In this document: positions 1-5,511 of the stretch, piece after piece
Layout: each line of letters begins with the position of its first letter
Position numbering within the stretch: the stretch's first letter is position 1
Origin: an uncultured bacterium
GTDB lineage: Bacteria > Actinomycetota > Coriobacteriia > Coriobacteriales > Coriobacteriaceae
Length of the DNA: 5,511 nt
Direction of reading: 5' to 3'
NCBI GenBank assembly: GCA_905215225.1
Contig: CAJMPM010000115.1
Location: 1-5,511 of the forward strand
Notes under the pieces: model-generated
What the model was told of the DNA's origin: nothing
Database searches by the model: none
The model's input: the letters and a program-made list of their open reading frames with translations, nothing else
Translations under genes and position numbers: made by a program

Positions 1-1803
1 TTCACCGGGCGTATCATGGAGGGTCGCCGCTATTCCGAGGGCCTGCACCAGGCCAGCGAGGCCAAAGAGGGCGTGCTCGTACGCGAGGAGAACCAGACCC
101 TTGCCACCATCACCCTGCAGAACTACTTCCGCCTGTACGACAAGCTCTCCGGCATGACCGGTACGGCGCTCACCGAGGACGCCGAGTTCCGCGAGATCTA
201 CAAGCTGCCCGTCGAGGTCATTCCCCCCAACTAGCCCGTGCAGCGTGTTGACCACGAGGACCTGGTGTACCGCACCATTCAGGCCAAGTACAACGCCGTT
301 GCCGACGACGTTGAGCGTCGTCACGCCAAGGGCCAGCCGGTCCTGGTGGGCACCGTCTCCATCGAGAGCTCCGAGAAACTGTCCGCCGCCCTCACTAAGC
401 GCGGTATCGCGCACGAGGTCCTCAACGCCAAGCACCACGAGCGCGAGGCCCATATCGTGGCCCAGGCTGGTCGCTATGGCGCCGTGACCATCGCTACCAA
501 CATGGCCGGCCGTGGTACAGACATCTTGCTGGGCGGCAACCCCGACGAGCTGGTGCGCGAGCGCCTGGAGTACGAGGGCCTGACCATGGAGGACGTGACG
601 CCCGAGCAGCTCGAGCAGTTTAACGCCGAGGCCAAGGAGACCTGCAAGGCCGAGCGCGAGCGCGTGCTCGCCGCCGGCGGCCTGACCGTCATCGGCACCG
701 AGCGCCATGAATCCCGTCGTATCGACAACCAGCTGCGCGGCCGTTCCGGCCGTCAGGGCGATCCGGGCGAGACTCAGTTCTACCTGTCGCTCGAGGACGA
801 CCTCATGCGCCTGTTCGGCGGCGACAGGATGGACCGCGTCTCCAAGATGATGGTTACGGCCGACATGGGCGACGACATGCCCATCCAGCACAAGATCATT
901 TCCAAGGCCGTCGAGAGCGCCCAGCACAAGGTCGAAAGCATCAGCTTCTCCATGCGTAAGAGCGTCCTTGAGTACGACGACGTCATGAACAAGCAGCGCC
1001 AGGTCATTTACGCCGAGCGCAACAAGATTCTGGATGGCAAGGACCTGACCGACCACATCACCGAGGTCATGCACGACACGGTGTACCGCTGCGTGCAGGA
1101 GTTCTGCACCAAGGACAGCCACGAGGGCGAGCGCGATCTTGAGGGTCTGCGTAAGTGGGTCGTCGAGCTGACCGGGCATATCGATACCCCTCAGTTCCCC
1201 GACGAGGACTTTGAGGCCCTGGCCGCCGATGTCCTGGCTTATGTTGAGAAGTGCTACAACATGAAGGCCGAGCGTCTGGGCGAGGACCTGATGCGCGAGC
1301 TCAATACCCAGGTCATGCTGCGCGTCATCGATACGCGTTGGATGAACTACCTGCAGGAAATGGACTACCTCAAGACCGGTATCGGCCTGCGCGGCTTTGG
1401 CCAGCGCGACCCGCTGGTCGAGTACAAGACCGAGGCCTACGGCGCGTTCCAGATGCTCGTCGACACCATGTACGAGGATTACCTGCGCACGGTTCTGCGC
1501 ATCGAGATCAAGGCTGCCCCGCGTGCCGTGGAGCACAAGGAGGAGCCCGCCCTTAAGGGTGCGCGCTTCTCTGGTCCCGCCGAGGTCGATGGCGACAACA
1601 GCGATTCGGTACTGCGCAAGCAGGCTCAGGTGCAGGCCCGTACCGCCGTCCAGGGTGGTCCGGCTGCCGTTAACAACGGTGGCAAGGTGACGACCTACCG
1701 CAAGTCCGAGAGCGATGACCCCTATGTCAACGTGGGCCGCAACGACCTGTGCCCTTGCGGTAGCGGTAAGAAGTTTAAGTACTGCCACGGCAGGAATCGT
1801 TAA
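1..1803 (+). CDS. secA: Preprotein translocase ATPase SecA, 5'-partial, with an in-frame TAG
   Basis: SecA is the cytosolic ATPase that drives unfolded preproteins through the SecYEG membrane channel. The frame is open from base 1 and SecA-like throughout: FTGR and GRR segment, EENQTLATIT-QNYFRLYDKLSGMTGTA (end of the preprotein cross-linking domain and return to nucleotide-binding domain 1), then domain 2 with MAGRGTDI (502-525) and HESRRIDNQLRGRSGRQGD (706-762, helicase motif VI with its arginines), the scaffold/wing domains (LEYDDVMNKQRQVIYAERN; RWMNYLQEMDYLKTGIGLRG), and a C-terminal SEC-C zinc motif, CxCx8CH, with ligands at 1750, 1756, 1783 and 1786. About 600 codons are present, roughly two thirds of a usual SecA. 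The frame is broken once, by TAG at 232-234; homology continues in the same frame immediately after it, so this is a single substitution, not an indel. Downstream motifs are intact. The SEC-C tail and the prfB neighbour indicate the housekeeping SecA, not SecA2. Ends TAA. Confidence 0.93.
232..234 (+). other. In-frame amber codon inside secA
   Basis: Codon 78 of the SecA frame in this window is TAG, within VEVIPPN-stop-PVQRVDHEDLVY. From memory, other SecA proteins read IPTN-R/K/Q-P here, so one residue is replaced and nothing is inserted or lost. Gln (CAG) or Lys (AAG) would be a one-base change. The stop lies at the junction where nucleotide-binding domain 1 passes into domain 2. The next possible start in frame is GTG at 238; the nearest purine run (GAGG, 214-217) is 20 bases away, so efficient restart is not supported. 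TAG is also the true stop of the yitT and transketolase N-subunit genes here, which argues against genome-wide reassignment. Confidence 0.9.
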
Positions 1804-1805
1804 TG
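1792..1805 (+). promoter_or_regulatory. prfB ribosome binding site and TAATG stop/start overlap
   Basis: AGGA at 1792-1795 lies 7 bases before the ATG at 1803, inside the last secA codons. The secA stop TAA (1801-1803) shares its last A with the prfB ATG (1803-1805). This layout implies translational coupling: ribosomes finishing SecA can restart on prfB. Confidence 0.8.
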
Positions 1806-2951
1806 GCTGAGGCTTTAGAGGTAACGCCCGCCGAGCTGGACGCGTTCGCGGACCGGCTCGGCGAGGTCGAGTCGTATCTCCATTTGGACGAAAAGCGCAC
1901 ACGCGTGACCGAGCTCGAGGCCAAAAGCGTCGCCCCGGGCGTTTGGGACGACGCCGATGCCGCTCGCGCCACGATGGAGGAGATTGCGCGCGCCAAGGAG
2001 GACATCGCCGCCGTGGATACCGCGCGCGGTGAGCTTTCCGATGCTCGTGCCGCGCTGGAGCTTGCCGAGGAAATGGGCGATGACCCCGATGCCGCTGCGC
2101 TGCGTGAGGAGGCTGCCTCCACGGCGGAGCGCCTGTCCCGCGCCATCGACGAGCTTGAGCTTGCGAGCTGGTTTACCGGCGAGTTCGATCACGGCGATGC
2201 CATTGTGACCATCAAGCCCGGACAGGGTGGTCTGGAGGCCCAGGACTGGACCTTCATGCTCTTTAAGATGTACATGAAGTACTGCCAGCGTCGCGGCTGG
2301 AAGGTCACCATCAACGACTGTCCCGCGGCCGAGGTCATCGGCATCGACCGCGCGACCTTTACTGTCGAAGGCAAGGACGCCTTTGGCATGCTTCGTGCCG
2401 AGGCCGGAGTTCACCGCCTGGTGCGCATTAGCCCCACCGACGACAAGAAGCGCCGACAGACTACGTTTGCCGGCGTCGAGGTCATTCCGGTGCTACCCGA
2501 CGATATCGATATCGAGATTAATCCCGATGACATTCGCGTCGACGTATACCACGCAAGCGGCCCGGGCGGTCAGGGCGTCAACACCACCGACTCCGCCGTG
2601 CGCGTGACGCATTTCCCCAGCGGTATCGTGGTCACGTGTCAAAACGAGCGCAGCCAGATTCAAAACAAGGCCGCTTGCATGCAGATCCTCAAGGCGCGCC
2701 TGTACGAGATTGAGCTCGAAAAGCGCGCTGAGGCCCTGGATGAGATTCGCGGACCCAAGACCACAATTGGTTTTGGCAACCAGATCCGCAGCTATGTGCT
2801 CTACCCGTACCAGATGGTTAAGGACCTGCGCACGGGCGTGGAGACCAGCAACGTCGAGGCAGTTCTTGACGACGGCGACCTGGATCCGTTTGTGATTGGC
2901 TATCACCGTTGGGCTACCGGCAACGCTGACGCGGAGGCCCCGGCTGCCTAA
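1803..2951 (+). CDS. prfB: Peptide chain release factor 2 (RF2)
   Basis: RF2 ends translation at UGA and UAA by hydrolysing peptidyl-tRNA on the ribosome. The 382-residue product has the full family layout: an N-terminal helical domain (about 1-115), the IKPGQGGLEAQDW segment, AGVHRLVRISP before the codon-reading loop, DDIDIEINPDDIRVDVY, and the catalytic GGQ at residues 255-257 (2565-2573) in SGPGGQGVN, followed by CQNERSQIQNKA and VKDLRTGVETSN. The residue equivalent to E. coli position 246 is Ala (HASGPGGQ). The flanking KRRQTTF and DIDIEI make it RF2 rather than RF1. Two oddities: the stop-recognition tripeptide, SPF in typical RF2, reads Ser-Pro-Thr at 210-212 (2430-2438); and there is no in-frame UGA near codon 26, so no programmed +1 frameshift, as I recall is usual in Actinobacteria. 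Slightly longer than the common 365-370 residues because of an Ala/Asp-rich tail. Start chosen from the overlap with secA and the AGGA upstream. Confidence 0.96.
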   Translation: MAEALEVTPAELDAFADRLGEVESYLHLDEKRTRVTELEAKSVAPGVWDDADAARATMEEIARAKEDIAAVDTARGELSDARAALELAEEMGDDPDAAALREEAASTAERLSRAIDELELASWFTGEFDHGDAIVTIKPGQGGLEAQDWTFMLFKMYMKYCQRRGWKVTINDCPAAEVIGIDRATFTVEGKDAFGMLRAEAGVHRLVRISPTDDKKRRQTTFAGVEVIPVLPDDIDIEINPDDIRVDVYHASGPGGQGVNTTDSAVRVTHFPSGIVVTCQNERSQIQNKAACMQILKARLYEIELEKRAEALDEIRGPKTTIGFGNQIRSYVLYPYQMVKDLRTGVETSNVEAVLDDGDLDPFVIGYHRWATGNADAEAPAA

Positions 2952-3005
2952 ACCGCTCGGTTTATGCGGAAATGGATCAAGGCCTTCCGAGCAGGGCGGT
3001 TTTGT
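2950..3005 (+). terminator. Hairpin and short T-tract just after prfB
   Basis: The left arm AAACCGCTCGG (2950-2960) starts in the prfB stop codon. It pairs with CCGAGC (2987-2992) and, after a five-base bulge, GGTTT (2998-3002), followed by TGT. The 26-base loop holds the palindrome AAGGCCTT (2979-2986). This is a plausible but imperfect intrinsic terminator. The left arm also forms a small self-hairpin (TAAACC-GCTC-GGTTTA, 2949-2964). Confidence 0.5.
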
Positions 3006-3011
3006 ATCCAG

Positions 3012-3041
3012 AACAAACCCTGCACAGGGGTGGTTTTTGTT
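3012..3041 (+). terminator. Second hairpin with T-tract in the prfB-yitT gap
   Basis: CCCT-GCAC-AGGG (3018-3029) forms a short stem, extendable by AACAAA (3012-3017) against TTTGTT (3036-3041) across a bulge. GTGG and five T residues (3034-3038) follow the core. The stem is short, so termination by it alone is uncertain. Its left half can instead pair upstream with the CAGGG...TTTGT copy at 2992-3005. Confidence 0.35.
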
Positions 3042-3052
3042 GGGCGAATCGG

Positions 3053-3058
3053 TAGAAT
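3053..3058 (+). promoter_or_regulatory. Candidate -10 element for yitT
   Basis: TAGAAT matches the -10 consensus TATAAT at 5 of 6 positions and lies about 60 bases before the yitT start. No good -35 box is seen 16-18 bases upstream, and there is no TGn extension. If used, transcription would begin near 3065, leaving a leader of about 54 bases that consists largely of the terminator hairpin at 3078-3106. Confidence 0.3.
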
Positions 3059-3077
3059 CGAATACATGAAGAAGTTC

Positions 3078-3106
3078 AAAGCGCATCCGATGGGGTGCGC
3101 TTTTTT
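3078..3106 (+). terminator. Strong intrinsic terminator directly before yitT
   Basis: GCGCATCC (3081-3088), a GATG loop and GGGTGCGC (3093-3100) form an 8-pair stem with one T-G wobble, followed at once by six T residues (3101-3106). AAA at 3078-3080 can extend the stem. This is a textbook rho-independent terminator. It ends 12 bases before the yitT ATG, so it may insulate yitT from secA-prfB transcription or act as an attenuator in the yitT leader. Confidence 0.8.
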
Positions 3107-3107
3107 G

Positions 3108-3121
3108 AGGGAGGCAGCATG
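3108..3121 (+). promoter_or_regulatory. yitT ribosome binding site and start choice
   Basis: AGGGAGG (3108-3114) abuts the terminator T-run and precedes ATG 3119. This decides the start. An in-frame GTG at 3095 is eight codons earlier, but it lies inside the terminator stem and would put this Shine-Dalgarno site inside the gene. Confidence 0.75.
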
Positions 3122-4009
3122 GCATATCGTCTGGACATCAAGCGCATTCTTTCGATGAACTTCTTTCACGATCTGCCCCAGATCATGCTGGGATGTGCCT
3201 TGGCCGCCATCGCGACCGACCTGTTTTTGATTCCCAACGGTCTTGCCGCCGGTGGCGTTACGGGCCTTGCGACGATTATCCAGGCGGTCGGCGCAGCGCG
3301 AGGCGTGTCGCTTCCCGTCGGTATCCAGACCATCGTGATGAACGCCTTGCTGCTGCTGATCGTTATGCGCGAGGGCGGCATGTTCTATGTAGTGCAGACG
3401 GCGACGGGCTTTGTGCTGCTGGGCTTCTTTACCGATCTGTTTGCCCCGTTTGTAGCGCCTTTGGCACATGCGGACCTGATGCTTCCCGCTATGTGGGGCG
3501 GCATTATCACGGGCATCGGTTACGGCATGGTGTTGCGCGCCGGCGCCAACACCGGCGGCTCGGACACGATTGGCCAAATCATCTCGCGTAACACCTCGCT
3601 GCCGGTGGGCTCGACCGTCATGGCAATCGACGTTGCCGTATGCGCGGCATCTGCTCCGGTATTCTCGCTCGAAAATGCTCTGTACGCAGGACTTTCGATG
3701 GTGATCAGCGGCTATGTGATCGATGCTGTGGTCGATGGCGGCAATAAGCGTCGTATGGTGCTCATCATCTCGGATAACTTTCCCGATATCGCGGCCGACA
3801 TCATGTATGGTCTGGGCCGCGGCTGCACCAAATTAAAGGCGACCGGTATGTATTCGGGCGTCGAGAAGCCGGTGATCATGGTGATCGTTAGCCGTCGAGA
3901 GCTCAACACCCTCAAAACGATCGTGCGCGAGCGCGATCCTCACGCCATTGTGACGGTCGCCGACGTTACGGAAGCCTTCGGTGAGGGATTCAAGGACATT
4001 AACGCGTAG
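3119..4009 (+). CDS. YitT family membrane protein (DUF161 + DUF2179)
   Basis: This 296-residue integral membrane protein belongs to the YitT family, whose transport substrate is not established. The N-terminal part carries about six hydrophobic segments (roughly 20-39, 43-60, 67-84, 90-112, 121-140 and 165-205, the last probably two helices). Family-like motifs are FLIPNGLAAGGVTGLATI (36-53) and RAGANTGGSDTIGQII (140-155). The C-terminal third (about 210-290) is soluble and matches DUF2179: RRMVLIISDNFPDIAADI, GCTKLKATGMYSGVEKPVIMVIVSRREL, and DPHAIVTVADVTEAFGEGF. That domain resembles a small ligand-binding or regulatory module, which is inference. Length is typical. It stands alone between a strong terminator before it and a palindromic terminator after it, so it is probably a single-gene unit. 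Ends in TAG. Nothing in the neighbours reveals its substrate. Confidence 0.92.
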   Translation: MAYRLDIKRILSMNFFHDLPQIMLGCALAAIATDLFLIPNGLAAGGVTGLATIIQAVGAARGVSLPVGIQTIVMNALLLLIVMREGGMFYVVQTATGFVLLGFFTDLFAPFVAPLAHADLMLPAMWGGIITGIGYGMVLRAGANTGGSDTIGQIISRNTSLPVGSTVMAIDVAVCAASAPVFSLENALYAGLSMVISGYVIDAVVDGGNKRRMVLIISDNFPDIAADIMYGLGRGCTKLKATGMYSGVEKPVIMVIVSRRELNTLKTIVRERDPHAIVTVADVTEAFGEGFKDINA

Positions 4010-4030
4010 GCTGAATTTCGGTTTGCGGAC

Positions 4031-4098
4031 ATGATCCGTTTTCCTGCCGTCCCCAAGGGATCAGGTGATCCGTAGGGGACGGCAGGATTACGGATCAT
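4031..4098 (+). repeat. 68-base near-perfect palindrome
   Basis: The arms 4031-4054 and 4075-4098 are reverse complements at 22 of 24 positions; the only mismatches are TT at 4040-4041 facing TT at 4088-4089. The arms begin ATGATCCGT and end GGGGACGGCAGG...ACGGATCAT. The 20-base centre contains a second hairpin, GGATC-AGGT-GATCC (4058-4071), so the whole unit folds as one long stem with a 3x3 internal loop. The octamer TGATCCGT occurs at 4032-4039, again at 4066-4073, and inverted at 4090-4097. Such layered symmetry resembles dispersed palindromic intergenic repeats (REP-like or MITE-like); one copy cannot show dispersal. Confidence 0.85.
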
Positions 4099-4102
4099 TT
4101 TT
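4031..4102 (+). terminator. Intrinsic terminator of yitT formed by the palindrome
   Basis: The palindrome is followed directly by a T-run (4098-4102) and starts 21 bases after the yitT stop, so on the + strand it has the form of a rho-independent terminator. On the - strand no T-tract follows the stem, so termination is one-directional. Confidence 0.75.
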
Positions 4103-4176
4103 GTGCCGGGGCGAGAGGTAGCCACCGCATCCAAAAGACGTTCACATTGATAAACCGTTTCATCAGCGGTTCTGCC

Positions 4177-4235
4177 TGCTAAATTGTTCAAATAATGATA
4201 AAAACTCTGGTAAAGCCATCGGTTTCCAGCATAAT
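4177..4235 (+). promoter_or_regulatory. Candidate promoters for the transketolase operon
   Basis: Two possibilities lie in the A+T-rich stretch. One is an extended -10, TGC-TAAATT (4177-4185), without a good -35. The other is CATAAT (4230-4235, 5 of 6 matches to TATAAT) with a weak -35 CTGGTA (4207-4212) at 17-base spacing. The second would give a leader of about 80 bases. Neither is strong and the choice is open. Confidence 0.3.
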
Positions 4236-4308
4236 GAATGACGTACGTGCATTGCGGCTGTGTTGGGATTACCTTCGGTGCCGTGCGCATCTTGTCTTAA
4301 GAGGATGA

Positions 4309-4323
4309 AAGGAAGGCACAATG
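4309..4323 (+). promoter_or_regulatory. Ribosome binding site of the transketolase N-subunit gene
   Basis: AAGGAAGG (4309-4316) precedes ATG 4321 at suitable spacing and fixes this start. The protein begins MSDEELKKVANEVRKGI, as expected for the family. Confidence 0.8.
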
Positions 4324-5151
4324 AGCGACGAAGAGCTCAAAAAGGTTGCCAACGAGGTAAGGAAGGGCATCGTCACCGGCGTGCACGCTGCCAAGTCCGG
4401 CCATCCGGGCGGTTCGCTCGGCGCTGCCGACATCATGACCTATCTGTACTTTGAGGAAATGAACGTCGACCCGGCCGATCCCCGCAAGGCCGATCGCGAC
4501 CGCTTTGTGCTCTCCAAGGGCCATTGCGCTCCGGGCCTGTACGCCGTGCTCGCCGAGCGCGGGTTCTTCCCCAAAGAGGACCTCGAGACGCTGCGCCATA
4601 TCGGCAGCCACCTGCAGGGTCACCCCAACATGAACGACACCCCGGGCGTCGACATGTCCACCGGCTCGCTCGGCCAGGGTATCTCCGCCGCCGTGGGCAT
4701 GGCCGTTGCCGCTAAGCACTGGGGCGATACTTACCGCACGTACGCCCTGCTGGGCGATGGCGAGAGCGAGGAAGGCCAGGTCTGGGAGGCCGCCATGTTT
4801 GCCGGCAACCAGCAGCTCGACAACCTCTGCGTGATCGTCGACCACAACGGCCTGCAGATCGATGGCCCCGTCGAGGAGGTCAACGACCCCATGCCGCTGG
4901 CAGACAAGTTCCGCGCCTTTAAGTTCCACGTGGTGGAGCTTGCCGACGGCAACGACTTCGATCAGATCCGCGCCGCCTTTGCCGAGGCCCGCGCCACCAA
5001 GGGTCAGCCGACCGCCATTATCGCCGAGACCACAAAGGGCAAGGGCGTGTCCTTTATGGAGAACCAGGTGGGTTGGCACGGCAAGGCCCCCAACGATGAA
5101 CAGTTTGAGCAGGCCATGGCAGAGCTCACGGCCGCCGGAGAGGAGCTCTAG
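4321..5151 (+). CDS. Transketolase, N-terminal (thiamine diphosphate-binding) subunit
   Basis: Transketolase moves two-carbon ketol units between sugar phosphates in the non-oxidative pentose phosphate pathway. This 276-residue protein is the N-terminal half of a split enzyme, at the usual length for that form. Visible motifs are KSGHPGGSLGAADI (25-38, with the conserved cofactor-site His28), LSKGHCAPGLYAVLAERG (64-81), STGSLGQGISAAVGMA (113-128), and the thiamine diphosphate/Mg motif GDGESEEGQVWEAAMFAGN...NLCVIVDHNGLQIDG (145-182, Asp146 and Asn176 as likely metal ligands). The TTKGKGVSFME segment near the end is also typical. It needs the C-terminal subunit encoded next, which starts one base after this stop, so the two are surely one operon giving equal amounts. 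Ends in TAG. A related acetoin dehydrogenase or 1-deoxyxylulose-5-phosphate synthase is less likely, given the QVGWHGKAP tail and the split layout. Confidence 0.95.
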   Translation: MSDEELKKVANEVRKGIVTGVHAAKSGHPGGSLGAADIMTYLYFEEMNVDPADPRKADRDRFVLSKGHCAPGLYAVLAERGFFPKEDLETLRHIGSHLQGHPNMNDTPGVDMSTGSLGQGISAAVGMAVAAKHWGDTYRTYALLGDGESEEGQVWEAAMFAGNQQLDNLCVIVDHNGLQIDGPVEEVNDPMPLADKFRAFKFHVVELADGNDFDQIRAAFAEARATKGQPTAIIAETTKGKGVSFMENQVGWHGKAPNDEQFEQAMAELTAAGEEL

Positions 5152-5155
5152 GATG
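5137..5155 (+). promoter_or_regulatory. Ribosome binding site of the transketolase C-subunit gene
   Basis: GGAGAGGAG (5137-5145), inside the last codons of the N-subunit gene, lies 7 bases before ATG 5153. With stop TAG at 5149-5151 and one base between the genes, translation is likely coupled. Confidence 0.8.
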
Positions 5156-5511
5156 GCAGATGTCAAGAAAATCGCCACGCGCGTAAGCTACGGCGAGGCC
5201 CTCGTCGAGCTCGCCAACGAGCACGATGACTTTGTGGTCCTCGACGCCGACCTGGCCGCCGCCACGCAGACCGGCAAGTTTAAGTCCGCCTGTCCCGATC
5301 GCTTTTTTGACGTAGGCATTGCCGAGAGCAACCTGATGGGTGTTGCCGCCGGTATCGCAACCACCGGCCGTGTCGCCTTCGCGAGCAGCTTTGCCATGTT
5401 TGCCGCCGGCCGCGCCTTTGAGCAGGTCCGCAACTCCATCGGCTATCCGCACCTTAACGTTAAGATCGGTGCCACGCACGCCGGTATCTCGGTGGGCGCC
5501 GAAGGCGAAAC
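5153..5511 (+). CDS. Transketolase, C-terminal subunit, 3'-partial
   Basis: The frame opens at ATG 5153 (MADVKKIATRVSYGEALVELANEH) and stays open to the window edge, giving 119 complete codons of an expected 300-320. It matches the pyrimidine-binding domain of transketolase: DFVVLDADLAAATQTGKFKSACPDRFFDVGIAESNLMGVAAGIATTGRVAFASSFAMFAAGRAFEQVRNSIGYP, ending in GATHAGISVGAEGE. Glu in DVGIAESN is the conserved acid that activates the thiamine diphosphate aminopyrimidine ring. The protein pairs with the upstream N-subunit to make the active site at their interface. The start is fixed by the upstream GGAGAGGAG and the one-base spacing to the previous stop. No internal stop or frameshift is seen in the visible part. 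Confidence 0.94.
   Translation, partial: MADVKKIATRVSYGEALVELANEHDDFVVLDADLAAATQTGKFKSACPDRFFDVGIAESNLMGVAAGIATTGRVAFASSFAMFAAGRAFEQVRNSIGYPHLNVKIGATHAGISVGAEGE

Larger units (their letters stand above)
4010..4320. other. 311-base gap between yitT and the transketolase genes
   Basis: The first 90 bases hold the palindromic terminator. From about 4140 to 4240 the composition becomes clearly richer in A+T than the flanking genes, as expected of a promoter region. A short palindrome ACGTACGT lies at 4241-4248. No tRNA, known riboswitch or convincing small gene was recognised. A - strand frame stays open from 4290 to 3940, but it reads through the palindrome and the yitT 3' end and has no ribosome binding site. 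Confidence 0.6.

Noticed and set aside
232..234. Reassignment of TAG to an amino acid in this genome
   Set aside because: yitT (4007-4009) and the transketolase N-subunit gene (5149-5151) end with TAG at the expected protein lengths, and the second is followed at once by the next gene's start.
238..1803. Independent second-half SecA gene starting at GTG 238
   Set aside because: There is no ribosome binding site at useful distance, and the start falls in the middle of a conserved segment. One interrupted secA is the simpler reading.
3095..3118. Upstream GTG start for yitT
   Set aside because: It lies inside the terminator stem, and the clear AGGGAGG at 3108-3114 points to ATG 3119.
2493..3577. 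Two long - strand frames covering the prfB end and the yitT start
   Set aside because: Both are antisense to well-supported genes and cross the hairpin-rich gap. Their composition is not protein-like and no start signal is seen.
4274..4277. TTCG tetraloop hairpin in the transketolase leader
   Set aside because: Only one pair closes the loop cleanly; the next position is a C-T mismatch.
3940..4290. Open frame of 116 codons on the - strand crossing the yitT-transketolase gap
   Set aside because: It reads through the palindromic terminator and into the 3' end of yitT, has no Shine-Dalgarno site before its ATG, and resembles no family I recognise.
4297..5178. Open frame of 293 codons on the - strand opposite the transketolase N-subunit
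   Set aside because: It is antisense to a gene with clear cofactor motifs. Long antisense frames are expected in GC-rich codon use, and its His/Gly/Leu-rich composition is an artefact.

Overview
The window is high-GC, almost fully coding on the + strand, and reads as ordinary chromosome of a gut-type actinobacterium. I infer Coriobacteriia, perhaps Collinsella or a relative, from the secA-prfB order, the GC-rich codon use, an RF2 without the classic frameshift, and a transketolase split into two subunits. This placement is from memory of protein families and was not searched.

Layout: (1) 1-1803, the C-terminal two thirds of the preprotein translocase ATPase SecA, entering from the left edge and carrying an in-frame TAG at 232-234. 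(2) 1803-2951, prfB (peptide chain release factor 2), overlapping the secA stop by one base (TAATG) and so probably translationally coupled. (3) 2952-3118, a 167-base gap with three successive hairpin/T-tract structures; the last and strongest sits only 12 bases before the next start codon. (4) 3119-4009, a YitT-family (DUF161/DUF2179) membrane protein. (5) 4010-4320, a 311-base gap with a striking 68-base near-perfect palindrome ending in a T-tract, then an AT-richer promoter/leader region. (6) 4321-5151 and 5153-5511, the N- and C-terminal subunits of a split transketolase, one base apart; the second runs off the right edge.

Functionally these are three transcription units: export plus translation termination (secA-prfB), a membrane protein of unknown substrate (yitT), and the non-oxidative pentose phosphate pathway (transketolase pair). 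No mobile element, CRISPR, rRNA or tRNA is visible. I found no convincing new multi-gene system. The points most worth a second look are the amber codon inside the essential gene secA, the RF2 stop-codon recognition tripeptide reading Ser-Pro-Thr instead of Ser-Pro-Phe, the hairpin-rich leader in front of yitT, and the 68-base palindrome after it.
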